NCBI GenBank assembly: GCA_030593145.1
Contig: JAUVHU010000009.1
Coordinates: 1-44,644, forward strand
DNA from: Desulfobacteraceae bacterium
GTDB lineage: Bacteria; Desulfobacterota; Desulfobacteria; Desulfobacterales; ETH-SRB1
Length of the DNA: 44,644 nucleotides
Reading direction: 5' to 3'
Shown: positions 9,078-19,023 of the stretch, one piece after another
Position numbering within the stretch: the stretch's first letter is position 1
Layout: the number at the start of each line of letters is the position of its first letter
Notes under the pieces: model-generated
What the model saw: only the letters and a program-made list of their open reading frames with translations
Databases searched by the model: none
What the model was told of the DNA's origin: nothing
Program-made: the position numbers and the translations under genes

Positions 9078-10583
9078 TTATTTTCCATTCTTTAATTCCA
9101 AAGCTTTTGCAATTTCTTCAGATACACGTCTGACAAACAGCTCAAAATCATCCCCTTCCAGAGGTTTTCCAGGAGCTGGAACTTTTTTTAAATCCTTTGG
9201 ATGTATTAAAACAGGAGAGTTTATAAGATCTGGATCAGACGTAATTTCAAATTCTTTTGGAAATTTCTTTTCATAATACATTTCCTGAAAACCTGAGAAC
9301 TTAAGCGCGTGGGCAGTTGAATCGAGAATGGCAGTATCATTTTTGTCAATAATGCCCTGGGAACGCGCTTTCACAAGACCGGCTAAAGATTCTCCTCCAT
9401 GGGTACAGGCAATATGTCCGTTTCGATTCGCTATAAGCTCCCAGTCTATTATGGCCTGCTCATCAACCTCAATACAAAATACATTCTGTTTGCCGGCTAA
9501 TTTATTATAAAGATTTACAAGATGAATCACCCGTGGCATTGAAACAGGATTGCCGATCATGGCTGCCTGGGCTACACTGGGTTTTACCGTTACAGGAACA
9601 AATTTTCGTTTTTTTGCGTCAGGTTCCAGATAATAGCGGTATACAGGATTCGCGTGTTTTGACTGCACTCCGATAATTTTCGGCAGGCTGTTTATTATTC
9701 CTGTCTCATAAAACTTCAAAAATCCGCTCATAACAGCCGATATATTACCCGCATTGCCGATTGGTAAAATTATAACCTTATTATCCATGTTATATTCGAA
9801 ATCTTGTGCAATCTCATACGAATAGGACTCTTGCCCTAAAATTCGCCAGGCATTTTTTGAATTTAGAAGAGCCACATTATATCTGTCAGACAAGGCTTCA
9901 ACTACCTTCATGCAGTCGTCAAACACACCAGGCAGTTCAAACACAGAAGCTCCGCTTCCCAAAGGCTGGGAAAGCTGCTGGGGAGTTACCTTCTTGTGGG
10001 GAAGAAGCACAGCGGTCTTTACCCTTGGCTGGAGAAAAGACCCATACAGAGCGGCAGCAGCGGAAGTATCTCCGGTTGAAGCACAAATGGCCAACACATC
10101 GGAAATATGCCCTTTTTGGATCAAAAAGTTGATATAGCTCAAGGCGCTTGCCATTCCCCTGTCTTTAAAGGAAGCGCTTGGATTCTGACCATCATTTTTA
10201 AAGTAGAATCGGACTCCTGCTTTATCCTGCATATAAGTATTCGCTTCTACAACAGGAGTATGCCCTTCGCCAAGATAGACTACAGAATCAAGAGGTATAA
10301 CAGGCCCGATAAATTCATAATACAGATAGATGCCTTTTAGCGCCGGAATCGTAAGCATTTTGCGATAATCAAAAATCCGGCGCCACGTTTCTCCTGATAT
10401 TTTCTTTAACCGGTCAAATTCCAGATCGTATATAAGGAGTATCTGACCGCAATCAGGACAGGTATAAAGCAGTTTTTCAATGCTGTATTCCATACCGCAA
10501 CCCAGGCAGCGATAAACAACCTTGCCTTCTTGTGTCGGAATAATATATTGCCGGATATCTTCCGGAAAATCTTCAATCTTCAT
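9078..10583 (-). CDS. thrC: threonine synthase
   Basis: A PLP enzyme converting O-phospho-L-homoserine to threonine, the last step of threonine synthesis in the cytoplasm. The 501-residue protein has an N-terminal zinc-ribbon-like part (CLGCGMEY and CPDCGQ, Cys at about residues 25, 28, 43 and 46), then the fold-type II core with the PLP lysine in NPSASFKDRGMA (about 134-145) and the glycine-rich phosphate loop LPIGNAGNISAVMSGF (about 275). The C-terminal GGESLAG and DSTAHALKFSGF motifs also match the family. It follows serS in the same direction after a 76-base gap filled with simple repeats. Confidence 0.94.
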   Translation of the reverse strand: MKIEDFPEDIRQYIIPTQEGKVVYRCLGCGMEYSIEKLLYTCPDCGQILLIYDLEFDRLKKISGETWRRIFDYRKMLTIPALKGIYLYYEFIGPVIPLDSVVYLGEGHTPVVEANTYMQDKAGVRFYFKNDGQNPSASFKDRGMASALSYINFLIQKGHISDVLAICASTGDTSAAAALYGSFLQPRVKTAVLLPHKKVTPQQLSQPLGSGASVFELPGVFDDCMKVVEALSDRYNVALLNSKNAWRILGQESYSYEIAQDFEYNMDNKVIILPIGNAGNISAVMSGFLKFYETGIINSLPKIIGVQSKHANPVYRYYLEPDAKKRKFVPVTVKPSVAQAAMIGNPVSMPRVIHLVNLYNKLAGKQNVFCIEVDEQAIIDWELIANRNGHIACTHGGESLAGLVKARSQGIIDKNDTAILDSTAHALKFSGFQEMYYEKKFPKEFEITSDPDLINSPVLIHPKDLKKVPAPGKPLEGDDFELFVRRVSEEIAKALELKNGK

Positions 10584-10659
10584 AATTCACTTCTTTAGTT
10601 GTTGCTTGTTGCTCGTTACTTGTTGAATCTTCGAATACTGAACCTTGAACCATGAACCT

Positions 10660-11937
10660 CTATGTTTCTTTTGTAATTGAAGAACAATCCATATAAGGCT
10701 GCAAAACTTCAGGAATAGAAATCGTTCCGTCAGCCTGCTGATAATTTTCAAGTATGGCTGCAAACGTACGTCCCACCGCAAGACCCGAGCCATTTAATGT
10801 ATGGACAAGTTCCGTTCCTTTTTTTCCCTTTCTCCTGAACCTGATATCAGCTCGTCTCGCCTGAAAACTCTCAAAATTGCTGCACGACGAAATCTCTCTG
10901 TACACATCCTGCGAAGGCATCCAGACTTCAATATCATAGGTTTTTGCCGCTGAAAAACCCAAATCCCCTGTACATAGACTAATAACCTGATACGGAAGTT
11001 TAAGCCTTTGCAGTATTGATTCAGCATTATTTAAGAGTTTTTCAAGTTCATCATAAGAACTTTCCGGCTTTGAAAATTTTACCAGCTCAACTTTGTTGAA
11101 CTGATGCTGCCTGATCAGACCTCTTGTATCCTTTCCATAAGAACCGGCTTCGCTGCGGAAACATGGTGTATAAGCCACATACTTAATCGGCAGTATATCT
11201 TCATTTAAAATTTCACCCTGATGAATATTAGTGACCGGAACTTCGGCAGTGGGTATCATAAAGTAATCCCACCCCTCTAATTTAAACAGATCTTCCTCAA
11301 ACTTTGGAAGCTGGCCGGTGCCGGTCATACTTTTCCGGTTTACAATAAAAGGTGGAAGAACTTCTTTATAACCATGTTCTTTAGTCTGAACATCCAGCAT
11401 AAAATTTATTAAAGCCCTTTCCAGCCTTGCTCCCGCCCCAAGATAAAGCGGAAAACGAGCGCCCGCAATCTTTGAAGCTCTGTCAAAATCAAGTATCCCA
11501 AGATTTTCACCCAGGGTCCAGTGAGGCGCAGGCGTAAATTCAAACTCCGGCTGTTTACCGAACTGCTTTACAACGGGATTTTCAGAACTGTCTTTTCCAA
11601 TTGGAACCGATTCATGGGGGATATTAGGCAATTCCATAAGAATTTTATATATTTTTTCCTCGGTTTCAGACAATGACTTATCTAAATCTTTGATCTTGTT
11701 TGAAACTTCACGCATCTCGATCACGAGAGCATCTGTATCATCACCATCTTTCTTCATACTTGCTATTTGCTGCGAAACCAGATTACGGCGGCGCCTCAGC
11801 TCTTCAATTTCAAGCAGAACAGCCCTGCGCTCATCATCATAATTTAAAAAAGTCTCAATATCGACTGTTTCTCCCCGCATTAACAGCGCTTTTTGCACCT
11901 TTGGCTTATTTTGTCTCACAAACTTGATTTCCAGCAT
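10660..11937 (-). CDS. serS: seryl-tRNA synthetase
   Basis: Charges tRNA-Ser. The 425-residue protein shows the class IIa layout: an N-terminal coiled-coil tRNA-binding arm (about residues 30-105, rich in Glu, Arg and Lys), motif 2 ([22 protein letters not shown], at about residues 266-287), and motif 3 with ATP contacts near the C-terminus ([18 protein letters not shown], about 384-401). Length and order are standard. No other serS is in the window. Confidence 0.97.
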   Translation of the reverse strand: MLEIKFVRQNKPKVQKALLMRGETVDIETFLNYDDERRAVLLEIEELRRRRNLVSQQIASMKKDGDDTDALVIEMREVSNKIKDLDKSLSETEEKIYKILMELPNIPHESVPIGKDSSENPVVKQFGKQPEFEFTPAPHWTLGENLGILDFDRASKIAGARFPLYLGAGARLERALINFMLDVQTKEHGYKEVLPPFIVNRKSMTGTGQLPKFEEDLFKLEGWDYFMIPTAEVPVTNIHQGEILNEDILPIKYVAYTPCFRSEAGSYGKDTRGLIRQHQFNKVELVKFSKPESSYDELEKLLNNAESILQRLKLPYQVISLCTGDLGFSAAKTYDIEVWMPSQDVYREISSCSNFESFQARRADIRFRRKGKKGTELVHTLNGSGLAVGRTFAAILENYQQADGTISIPEVLQPYMDCSSITKET

Positions 11938-12223
11938 AACAATACCTATATTTTAAACATTATTGACGGTTTCGCAAAAAGTTTCTTCTACTTGTCATTT
12001 CGAGCAAAACGAGAAATCTTTAAGATGTAACCAGTTGAAAACATAAGATTCCTTCCGGCGCTCGAAATAACAGATTCATCAAAACAGAGCAGGGCGGGAC
12101 TTTAGCTTTGCGTTAAAGCAAAGTTGAAGCCTTTGCAAAAATAAAAAAAATATCATGACCAGTCAATTTAGTCAATGATTATTAGAAGTTGACTTATGTC
12201 AATCAATTTGTTATATTCATAAA
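11938..12223. repeat. intergenic repeat between divergent genes
   Basis: Contains TTCGCAAAAAGTTTC, then TTGTCATTTCGAGCAAAACG and AGAAATCTT arms like the element at 420-560, and a small hairpin (AGCTTTGCGTTAAAGCAAAGTT, at about 12102-12124). Promoters for serS and the 12224 gene must lie here but are not obvious. Confidence 0.6.
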
Positions 12224-12841
12224 ATGAAAGAATATTTATTCCGGAAAACGCATATGGAAGAAATTCAGGATAAGAAACGTGAAATACGCATTAGCATAGC
12301 AGATAAATTAGACGTTTTCTCCGCCGATGAAATTGCAAAAAAAACCAAGGCCATAGAAAATCGGCTTTTTGAATTTGCCAACTTTTTTGAATCAAAAATT
12401 GTATTACTTTATATGCAGCGCGGCGGAGAGGTTATAACGCGGGGAATAATCAAAAGATGCTTTGACCATAACAAAATCGTTGTTTTACCGGCTTTTGACA
12501 TAATAAAATATAACATGCAACTCATGAAAGTTGACAATCTTGATGCTGACATGAAACCAGGGCCACGAGGTATTCTTGAACCTGATCCTGCCCGTTGCAA
12601 TGTTGTGCCTATTGACCGTATTGACATAGCAATCATTCCGGGAGTAGCGCTGGATGAAAAAGGTGGAAGGATAGGATCAGGAGAGGGATATTACGACAGA
12701 CTTATTCCCAAACTGTCGGCAACTACCAGGAAAGTAGCTCTTGCCTTTGAAAGCCAGATTATTCAGCAGGTTCCTTTGGAATCCCATGACAAGTATGTAG
12801 ATATTGTTATTACTGAAGAACGGATAATCTATAAGATATGA
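12224..12841 (+). CDS. 5-formyltetrahydrofolate cyclo-ligase
   Basis: ATP-dependent conversion of 5-formyl-THF to 5,10-methenyl-THF, recycling a stored folate form. The signature is VALDEKGGRIGSGEGYYDR at about residues 144-162 of this start, with the Gly-rich GSGEGYYDR loop that binds ATP and substrate; basic residues near the N-terminus (DKKREIR) are also typical. Two starts are possible, 12224 (205 residues) and 12254 (195 residues, beginning MEEIQDKKREIR); neither has a strong ribosome binding site. The shorter form resembles the family better. It stands alone between repeats. Confidence 0.9.
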   Translation: MKEYLFRKTHMEEIQDKKREIRISIADKLDVFSADEIAKKTKAIENRLFEFANFFESKIVLLYMQRGGEVITRGIIKRCFDHNKIVVLPAFDIIKYNMQLMKVDNLDADMKPGPRGILEPDPARCNVVPIDRIDIAIIPGVALDEKGGRIGSGEGYYDRLIPKLSATTRKVALAFESQIIQQVPLESHDKYVDIVITEERIIYKI

Positions 12842-12940
12842 TTGTGTCATAAAAAACATAATTTACCACAAAGCGCGCAGAGAACACAGAAGTAACTATT
12901 TGTAATTGCAAAACCGACTTTTTACGAATGCATTCAGGGC

Positions 12941-13960
12941 TTATTGTTTTTTCCCAACCTGAGGATTCAGAATTTGCGCCAGTTTTTGCAGGTTTGCGTC
13001 CTCTCCAACCGCTATAAGAGTATCCCCAGCCTTAATGACGCTTTCAAAAGATGGGTTGAACAACATATCGTCATCAGATTTTTTTATCGCAATTATTATC
13101 AGATTGCAATTCTGCCTGATATCCGAATCCTTCAACATTACATTCACAAGATTGGAAGAAGCGCTTACAAACATTTCCTCCATATGAATGTTTTTCTCGT
13201 TATAATCAAATGCCTGGTCCAGAAAACTTGTTACAGTTGGCCGGAGTATCCTTTGAGCCATACTCACCGCCCCAATCTCATAGGGCGATTCCACTTTATT
13301 TGCTCCGGCTGCCCGCAGCTTTGACTTTACCTCTTCAAGACTTGCCCTTGCAATAATATAAAGATCGGGATTAAGCTGCCTTGCGGTCAATACAAGAAAA
13401 ACATTGTCAACGTCGGTAGCCAGAACAGCTATCAGACTTTTTGCCTGCTTTATGCCCGCCCTGATCAAAGTCGCTTCATCAGCCGCATCTCCGGTTATAT
13501 AAAGAACCCCATCTTCATCCATTATATGAGCCATATCCTTGTTTTTCTCAATAACGACAAGGTCTATCGGTTTTCTTTTAATGTTTTTGCAAAGAACCCT
13601 CCCAATACGGCCATATCCGCAGATAATATAATGGTTTTTTAAACGGTCAATCTTTTTATCCAATCTTCTCCTCCCTAATATGCTTCTTATTTGACCTTCA
13701 ACCATGAACTGCACTACGCTTCCTGCCACATATATACAAAAACCAACGCCGGCAAAGACAAGAAAAACAGTAAACACCCGTCCAATTTTGCTGATCTCAT
13801 GCACTTCGCTATATCCGACAGTACTTATAGTGATAACCGTCATATACACAGCATCAAACACATCCCAGCCCTCGATTATCATATATCCTGCCGCGCCAAA
13901 ACCAATGATAAATATAGTCAGCAAAACAGATATTATTAGATGTTTTGTGTTGCTTGTCAT
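12941..13960 (-). CDS. RCK-type potassium channel (TrkA-N/TrkA-C)
   Basis: A 339-residue inner-membrane ion channel subunit. Two membrane helices (about residues 8-28 and 70-90) flank a pore loop with the selectivity filter TVGYSE, where the usual TVGYGD has SE instead of GD. A cytoplasmic RCK/TrkA-N Rossmann domain follows (YIICGYGRIGRVLCKNI at about residue 110, GDAADEATL further on) and then a TrkA-C regulatory domain. It resembles MthK-like channels gated by ligand binding to RCK rings. An ATG at 13960 is taken as start; an in-frame TTG at 13972 would add four residues. Monocistronic. Confidence 0.9.
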   Translation of the reverse strand: MTSNTKHLIISVLLTIFIIGFGAAGYMIIEGWDVFDAVYMTVITISTVGYSEVHEISKIGRVFTVFLVFAGVGFCIYVAGSVVQFMVEGQIRSILGRRRLDKKIDRLKNHYIICGYGRIGRVLCKNIKRKPIDLVVIEKNKDMAHIMDEDGVLYITGDAADEATLIRAGIKQAKSLIAVLATDVDNVFLVLTARQLNPDLYIIARASLEEVKSKLRAAGANKVESPYEIGAVSMAQRILRPTVTSFLDQAFDYNEKNIHMEEMFVSASSNLVNVMLKDSDIRQNCNLIIIAIKKSDDDMLFNPSFESVIKAGDTLIAVGEDANLQKLAQILNPQVGKKQ

Positions 13961-14073
13961 AAAAAGTTCCAAAAGAAATGAATAGATGAACTCGTAAAAA
14001 CTATTAACATAATTACAAAATTTTTCACTGAAAAATCAAGGGTTTTTTTAATGTTATCCGATTTTACAGATAG

Positions 14074-14189
14074 GAGCCTGTCCGAGAATTATGTCTGTAA
14101 CGAAAAAGTGTGAAAGCGAGGCCAAATTTTTGGAAATTTGGGTCGCTTCTCACGCTTTTGCAATAGGATCAGAATTCTCAGACAGGCTC
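14074..14189. repeat. 116-bp long palindrome
   Basis: GAGCCTGTCCGAGAATT at the left pairs with AGAATTCTCAGACAGGCTC at the right. The centre is nearly perfect: AGCGAGGCCAAATTT, TTGG, AAATTTGGGTCGCT. Either strand would form one long hairpin. It lies between the divergent channel and pcm genes and has no T-run typical of a terminator. Confidence 0.85.
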
Positions 14190-14241
14190 ATAGGGTCTAA
14201 ATTCTTGACGTAACCATGCTGATTTGATAAAAAAACCAGCT

Positions 14242-14901
14242 ATGATAAAAAATTCCATAATATTTGAACGAATGCGGGAAAAAATGGTTAGCAAACAAAT
14301 CGCGTCACGCGGGATAACCGATCTAAATGTTCTTGAAGCCATGAATAAAGTGCCAAGACATCTTTTTGTCAGTGAGGCTTTAATGGATCAGGCATATGGT
14401 GATTTTCCGCTCCCCATTGGAGAACAGCAAACAATTTCACAACCTTATATTGTGGCTGAGATGACACAGGCATTACAACTCAAAAAAGAAGACCGTGTGC
14501 TTGAAATCGGAACAGGCTCAGGATATCAGGCCGCTATTATGGCTGAAATCGTATTTCGGGTTTACACTATAGAAAGAATACGTCCACTCTTTATCAAAGC
14601 ACGAAAACTCTTTGATGAACTTCACTATCATAATATTGTAACCAAATATTCTGATGGCACTACAGGGTGGGAGGATGAAAGTCCTTTTGACGCCATAATG
14701 GTTACTGCCGGCGCCCCGGCAATCCCTGAAACACTTGTAAATCAGCTGGCAATTGGCGGACGCATGGTGATACCGGTCGGAACACAATATTCACAAGACT
14801 TGATCAGGCTGAACAGGGATGAAAACGATGTTCATAAAACATCTCTTGGTGGATGCAGATTTGTTAAGCTTGTTGGCGAACATGGATGGGAGAATCAATA
14901 A
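14242..14901 (+). CDS. pcm: protein-L-isoaspartate O-methyltransferase
   Basis: An SAM-dependent enzyme that starts repair of isomerised aspartyl residues in aged proteins. The family hallmarks are present: [18 protein letters not shown], then [20 protein letters not shown], and SAM motif [14 protein letters not shown] (about residues 93-105), with [10 protein letters not shown] and GGRMVIPVG further on. The 219-residue form from the ATG at 14242 fits the usual length; a TTG at 14224 would add six residues and neither start has a good ribosome binding site. The stop directly abuts the next ATG, so the two genes are co-transcribed. Confidence 0.95.
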   Translation: MIKNSIIFERMREKMVSKQIASRGITDLNVLEAMNKVPRHLFVSEALMDQAYGDFPLPIGEQQTISQPYIVAEMTQALQLKKEDRVLEIGTGSGYQAAIMAEIVFRVYTIERIRPLFIKARKLFDELHYHNIVTKYSDGTTGWEDESPFDAIMVTAGAPAIPETLVNQLAIGGRMVIPVGTQYSQDLIRLNRDENDVHKTSLGGCRFVKLVGEHGWENQ

Positions 14902-15483
14902 ATGCTTAAACGTCTTTATTCCTGGGTTCTCCACTGGGCGGAAACGGCTTATGGAACATGGGCGCTGTTTTTTTTAGCTTTTTGTGAATCTTCTTTTTTT
15001 CCAATACCCCCTGATATTCTTCTTATAGCTCTTTCAGTAGCCATCCCTAAAAAAGCTTTTAAATACGCTTTGATATGTTCGGCTGGATCCGTGCTTGGCG
15101 GATGCCTGGGTTATCTTATCGGGTGGCAGTTTATGATCAGCATAGGGGAAAAGATTATTAACTTTTACGGCATGTCGCAGAAAGTCGATTACATCAGAAC
15201 TCTATATATGCAATATGATGCATTGGCCATCGGTGTGGCCGGATTTACTCCCATACCTTACAAGGTGTTTACAATCTCAGCAGGAGCTTTTGGAATCAAT
15301 TTTCCTGTATTTGTCATTGCATCTCTTGTTTCCCGCTCTTTACGTTTTTTCCTTGTCGGTGGACTGATATATTTCTTTGGACCCGCAATTCAATCATTTA
15401 TTAAAAAATATTTTAATGTGCTGGCTGTTGCATTCACTATTCTGCTTGTTGCAGGGTTTGCAATTATCAAGTATCTGTTTTGA
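14902..15483 (+). CDS. DedA-family (YqaA-like) membrane protein
   Basis: A 193-residue polytopic inner-membrane protein. The stretch FFLAFCESSFFPIPPDILLIAL near the N-terminus (about residues 24-45) and the later GFTPIPYKVFTISAGAFG (about 113-130) are the two re-entrant loop motifs of the SNARE-associated/DedA superfamily, followed by a conserved Arg-containing segment (SLVSRSLRFFLVGG). DedA relatives act in lipid (undecaprenyl phosphate or phospholipid) translocation; substrate here is unknown. It follows pcm with no gap. Confidence 0.88.
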   Translation: MLKRLYSWVLHWAETAYGTWALFFLAFCESSFFPIPPDILLIALSVAIPKKAFKYALICSAGSVLGGCLGYLIGWQFMISIGEKIINFYGMSQKVDYIRTLYMQYDALAIGVAGFTPIPYKVFTISAGAFGINFPVFVIASLVSRSLRFFLVGGLIYFFGPAIQSFIKKYFNVLAVAFTILLVAGFAIIKYLF

Positions 15484-15557
15484 ATTCAGGAATTCAGGGA
15501 TTTAGGAATTGCGAATTGAAGGTATTCTTTTGATTTTAATCCCTCAATCCCTTTAAT

Positions 15558-17726
15558 CTAGCTGCATTTCGAAAATCCACATGCATGACAAATAAGGCAT
15601 CCTTCTTCGTGTGACATGACAGAGCCGCATTCCGGACACACACACATCATTGTTCCTCTTTCGGCAAAATTTGAATTAGTCAATCCTTTCAATACTTGGG
15701 CAATTGCATCAGGACAGGAAAGAACTATTTTCCCATTCTGCCATGCAGGAGAAGGACAGCGGATGCCGATAAGCTGTTTAATAATCGAATCGATCTTTAC
15801 GCCTGAACGTAATGCAAGGGATATCAGACGGCCGGCAGCTTCTATTTGAGATGACGCGCATCCACCGGTCTTTCCCATCTGAGCGAAAACCTCGCACATC
15901 CCCTTATCGTCGGAATTAATCGTCACATAAAGCTTGCCACACCCCGTGCTTATACGTTCTGTAATACCATGTGTGCGTTCAGGCCTTGCCCTGGGCGCAA
16001 TCTTAACAGACCTCTCTTCTTCCTTTGAAATAGTTAAAACCTGTTCATCACGGCTTCCATATCTGTAGATTGTCACGCCCTTACAACCGCTTTTATAAGC
16101 GGAAAGATATACCTTTTCAACATCCTTATTTGTAGCCTCTGCAGGGAAATTTACCGTCTTTGAAACAGCATTATCCGTAAATTTCTGGAATGCGGCCTGG
16201 ATTTTAACATGCCATTTTGTTGAAATATCATGAGATGTTCTGAAAAGTCTTTTAATGTTATCAGGAACAGCATCAATAGACTGGACAGAACCGGTTTTTA
16301 CAATTTCTTTGACAAGCTTTTTGCTGTAGAATCCTTCCTTTTTAGCAATTTTAATAAATAATGGATGTATTTCAGGAAGAGACTGCCCGTCGAGTACATG
16401 CCTTGAGTATGCTACGGCGAAAATCGGTTCTATGCCGCTTGAGGCGGATGCGATTATACTTATCGTACCTGTAGGAGCAATTGTAGTAGTAGTGGCATTT
16501 CTCATATATGGAGATAATGGATCATCAAAAACACTTCCCTTGTAACATGAAAAATTCCCGCGCTTTTTGGCAAGTGCGGCAGATGCCTTTCGAGATTCCT
16601 CAGAAATAAAGGACATAATCATTTCTGCCTGAGAAACTGCTTCATCAGAGTCGTAAGGTATACCCAATTTTAATAACATATCGGCAAAACCCATTACACC
16701 GAGACCCACCTTCCTGGTTTTTTTGCTCCTTTTTTCAATATGAGAAAGAGGGTATTTGTTTGCGTCTATTACATTGTCAAGAAAGTGAATTGCGCTGTGT
16801 ACTGTTCCTTTTAGCCGGCTCATATTCAAGGTGTTGCCAATAACCATTCTGGATAGATTTATAGAACCCAGTGTGCATGATTCATAAGGCAAGAGAGGCT
16901 GTTCTCCGCAAGGATTTGTTGCTTCAATATCTCCAAGATGAGGGGTTGGATTTTTCTCGTTTACCCGATCAATGAATATGATTCCCGGTTCACCGGTTTG
17001 CCAGGCAGAATTAACGATCATATCGAAAATAATCCTGGCATTAACTATCTTGGCAACCTCACCTGTCCGCGGGTTTATGAGGTCGAAATCAGAATCCTTC
17101 TTAAGCGCATTAATAAATTTTTTTGTCAGGGCCACTGAAATATTAAAATTATTTAATCTGCCAGGATCATTTTTTGAATTTATAAAAGCTTCGATATCAG
17201 GATGATCAACACGTAAAACCCCCATATTTGCACCTCTGCGAGTGCCTCCCTGCTTGACGGTCTCGGTAGCCACATCAAAAACAGACATGAATGAAATAGG
17301 GCCGCTTGAAATACCTGCTGTAGATAAAACCATATCCTTTGCGGGACGTATTCGCGAAAAGGAAAATCCTGTGCCTCCTCCGCTTTTATGAATCATCGCA
17401 GTATTTTTCAAAGATTCAAATATACTTTCCATGGAATCTTCAACCGGAAGCACAAAACAGGCGGCAAGCTGTCCGAGACGTCTGCCGGCATTCATAAGGG
17501 TTGGTGAATTGGGCAAAAACCAGAAATTTGATAGAAGTTTGAAAAATTTCTTCTCTGTTTTTTTAACATCAGCTTCAGGCTCAAATATTGTGTCTGCGGC
17601 AGCTATAGTTTTAGCCACCCTGGCAAACAGATCTTCCGGAGTCTCCTTTACTTTCCCGCTGCGGTCTTTTCTTAGATACCGCTTTTCCAAAACAACCATC
17701 GCATTTTTTGAAAGTGATATTGCCAT
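15558..17726 (-). CDS. nrdJ: adenosylcobalamin-dependent (class II) ribonucleotide reductase
   Basis: Makes deoxyribonucleotides using a B12-derived radical, with no need for oxygen, which suits an anaerobe. The start at 17726 has AGGA at proper spacing; the ATG two codons earlier lies almost on it. The 722-residue protein shows FLPNSPTLMNAGR near residue 70, the HKSGGGTGFSFSRIRP loop, the catalytic finger-loop NPCGEQPLLPYESC (about residue 280), and ATTTTIAPTGTISIIASASS. The C-terminus carries a TSCxC-like cysteine-rich tail, CPECGSVMSHEEGCLICHACG, as in many NrdJ. Two bases separate the coaD stop from its ribosome binding site, so both are likely one transcript. Confidence 0.95.
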   Translation of the reverse strand: MAISLSKNAMVVLEKRYLRKDRSGKVKETPEDLFARVAKTIAAADTIFEPEADVKKTEKKFFKLLSNFWFLPNSPTLMNAGRRLGQLAACFVLPVEDSMESIFESLKNTAMIHKSGGGTGFSFSRIRPAKDMVLSTAGISSGPISFMSVFDVATETVKQGGTRRGANMGVLRVDHPDIEAFINSKNDPGRLNNFNISVALTKKFINALKKDSDFDLINPRTGEVAKIVNARIIFDMIVNSAWQTGEPGIIFIDRVNEKNPTPHLGDIEATNPCGEQPLLPYESCTLGSINLSRMVIGNTLNMSRLKGTVHSAIHFLDNVIDANKYPLSHIEKRSKKTRKVGLGVMGFADMLLKLGIPYDSDEAVSQAEMIMSFISEESRKASAALAKKRGNFSCYKGSVFDDPLSPYMRNATTTTIAPTGTISIIASASSGIEPIFAVAYSRHVLDGQSLPEIHPLFIKIAKKEGFYSKKLVKEIVKTGSVQSIDAVPDNIKRLFRTSHDISTKWHVKIQAAFQKFTDNAVSKTVNFPAEATNKDVEKVYLSAYKSGCKGVTIYRYGSRDEQVLTISKEEERSVKIAPRARPERTHGITERISTGCGKLYVTINSDDKGMCEVFAQMGKTGGCASSQIEAAGRLISLALRSGVKIDSIIKQLIGIRCPSPAWQNGKIVLSCPDAIAQVLKGLTNSNFAERGTMMCVCPECGSVMSHEEGCLICHACGFSKCS

Positions 17727-17735
17727 TGTCATTTC

Positions 17736-18221
17736 CTAAACAAAACCGAATTTTTCTTTTAATTTCTTGTCAACCACAGGCGGCACCATACCCTCAATGT
17801 CGCCACCATAGCGCGCCGCTTCCTTGATTATAGATGAACTGGTGAATATCCATCTCAACCCGGTCATAAGAAAAACAGTCTGAACTTCCCTCGCTAATTT
17901 GCGGTTCATCAGCGCTAACTGGAACTCATATTCAAAATCGGATACAGCTCGCATGCCGCGCAGTATTGCATCAGCATTCTTTTTTTTCGCATAATCTACG
18001 AGAAGACCATCAAATGCATCCACCTCAATGTTTGGAATGTTTTCAAAACTTATCTTAATCATCTCAATCCGTTCTTCTATCGAAAAAAGAAACTCCTTTG
18101 AAGAATTATGCAATATTGCAATAATAATCTTGTCGAAAAGTTTAAGCCCTCTTTTAACAATATCAACGTGACCATTGGTAACAGGGTCAAAAGAACCAGG
18201 ATATACAGCTACTCTTTGCAT
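17736..18221 (-). CDS. coaD: phosphopantetheine adenylyltransferase
   Basis: Fourth step of coenzyme A synthesis: adenylation of 4'-phosphopantetheine. The 161 residues have the nucleotidyltransferase motif YPGSFDPVTNGHVDIV at residues 7-22 (T/HxGH type) and the C-terminal SSSIIKEAARYGGDI loop, with typical length. Upstream of nrdJ and downstream of rsmD, a common neighbour of coaD. AAGGA lies a little far (about 12 bases) from the ATG. Confidence 0.96.
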   Translation of the reverse strand: MQRVAVYPGSFDPVTNGHVDIVKRGLKLFDKIIIAILHNSSKEFLFSIEERIEMIKISFENIPNIEVDAFDGLLVDYAKKKNADAILRGMRAVSDFEYEFQLALMNRKLAREVQTVFLMTGLRWIFTSSSIIKEAARYGGDIEGMVPPVVDKKLKEKFGFV

Positions 18222-18430
18222 AGATAAATATGTCCTTATGTAAATAAAGGTGTTAGGTGTTTGGTGTTTGGTAACCGTTCACGGTTCACAGTTGTCGGTT
18301 TACAGTTCACACTTTGCCTGGTTCCCATGCTGGAGCATGGAAATGAAAAATCTGAGCACTGTGTTATAAAGTTAAAGCTATTAGTAGGCTATAACCTTTG
18401 AACCTTGAACCTGAAACCGATTATTTTAAA
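18222..18430. repeat. simple-repeat spacer between rsmD and coaD
   Basis: Made of degenerate short repeats such as GTTCACGGTTCACAGTTG and GTGTTTGGTGTTTGG and an AACCTTGAACCTGAAA unit. Similar units occur at 10585-10655 and 35740-35880. It also has a CCATGCTGGAGCATGG hairpin. No gene. Confidence 0.6.
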
Positions 18431-18985
18431 TTATACAATATAAGTTAAAAACGAAACAAGGGTTTTTCCATATTTTCTTTGCTCTCTAAGTTCAAACTCT
18501 TTTATATCATCCGGTATCATCTCTAAATGACTGTGCTCGATAACGATAACAGCCTGGTCATTAATGGATTTGGTTGCATGAAGATTAATCAGAGCTGGTT
18601 TTAACGCATCCATGTTATAAGGCGGATCCATAAAAACAAGGTCAAAAGCCGGCAGGATCGATCTTATACAAAATAAATTTTTTATTATATCCCATTTTAT
18701 TGTTTTTGCCCTGTCATTCAAAGCACATGCTTTGATATTTTTCTCTATTACAGATAACGCTTTTTTATTAATATCTATAAATACCGCTGACTGGACTCCA
18801 CGGCTTAAAGACTCAATACCAAAAGCCCCTGTTCCTGCAAACAAATCAAGAACAACCGCGCCCTCAATTCTAAACGAAAGTATATTAAAAATAGATTCCC
18901 GCAGCCGATCTCCAGTAGGCCTTACAGCTTTCCCAGGAACAGAATATAGTTTCTTGCCTTTTAAATCGCCGCCGATTACTCTCAA
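18431..18985 (-). CDS. rsmD: 16S rRNA (guanine966-N2)-methyltransferase
   Basis: Methylates G966 of 16S rRNA during 30S assembly. The 184 residues start IGGDLKGKKL and contain VRPTGDRLRESIFNIL (conserved), SAM motif VLDLFAGTGAFGIESLSRG (about residues 45-63) and the catalytic DPPYN near residue 121. The start is a TTG; no ATG is available in frame just upstream, and RsmD family members begin at this position. It is usually found next to coaD, as here. Confidence 0.94.
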   Translation of the reverse strand: MRVIGGDLKGKKLYSVPGKAVRPTGDRLRESIFNILSFRIEGAVVLDLFAGTGAFGIESLSRGVQSAVFIDINKKALSVIEKNIKACALNDRAKTIKWDIIKNLFCIRSILPAFDLVFMDPPYNMDALKPALINLHATKSINDQAVIVIEHSHLEMIPDDIKEFELREQRKYGKTLVSFLTYIV

Positions 18986-19023
18986 TCCACACTCATAACG
19001 TTGATAGTTCGTTGCATCAGGTA

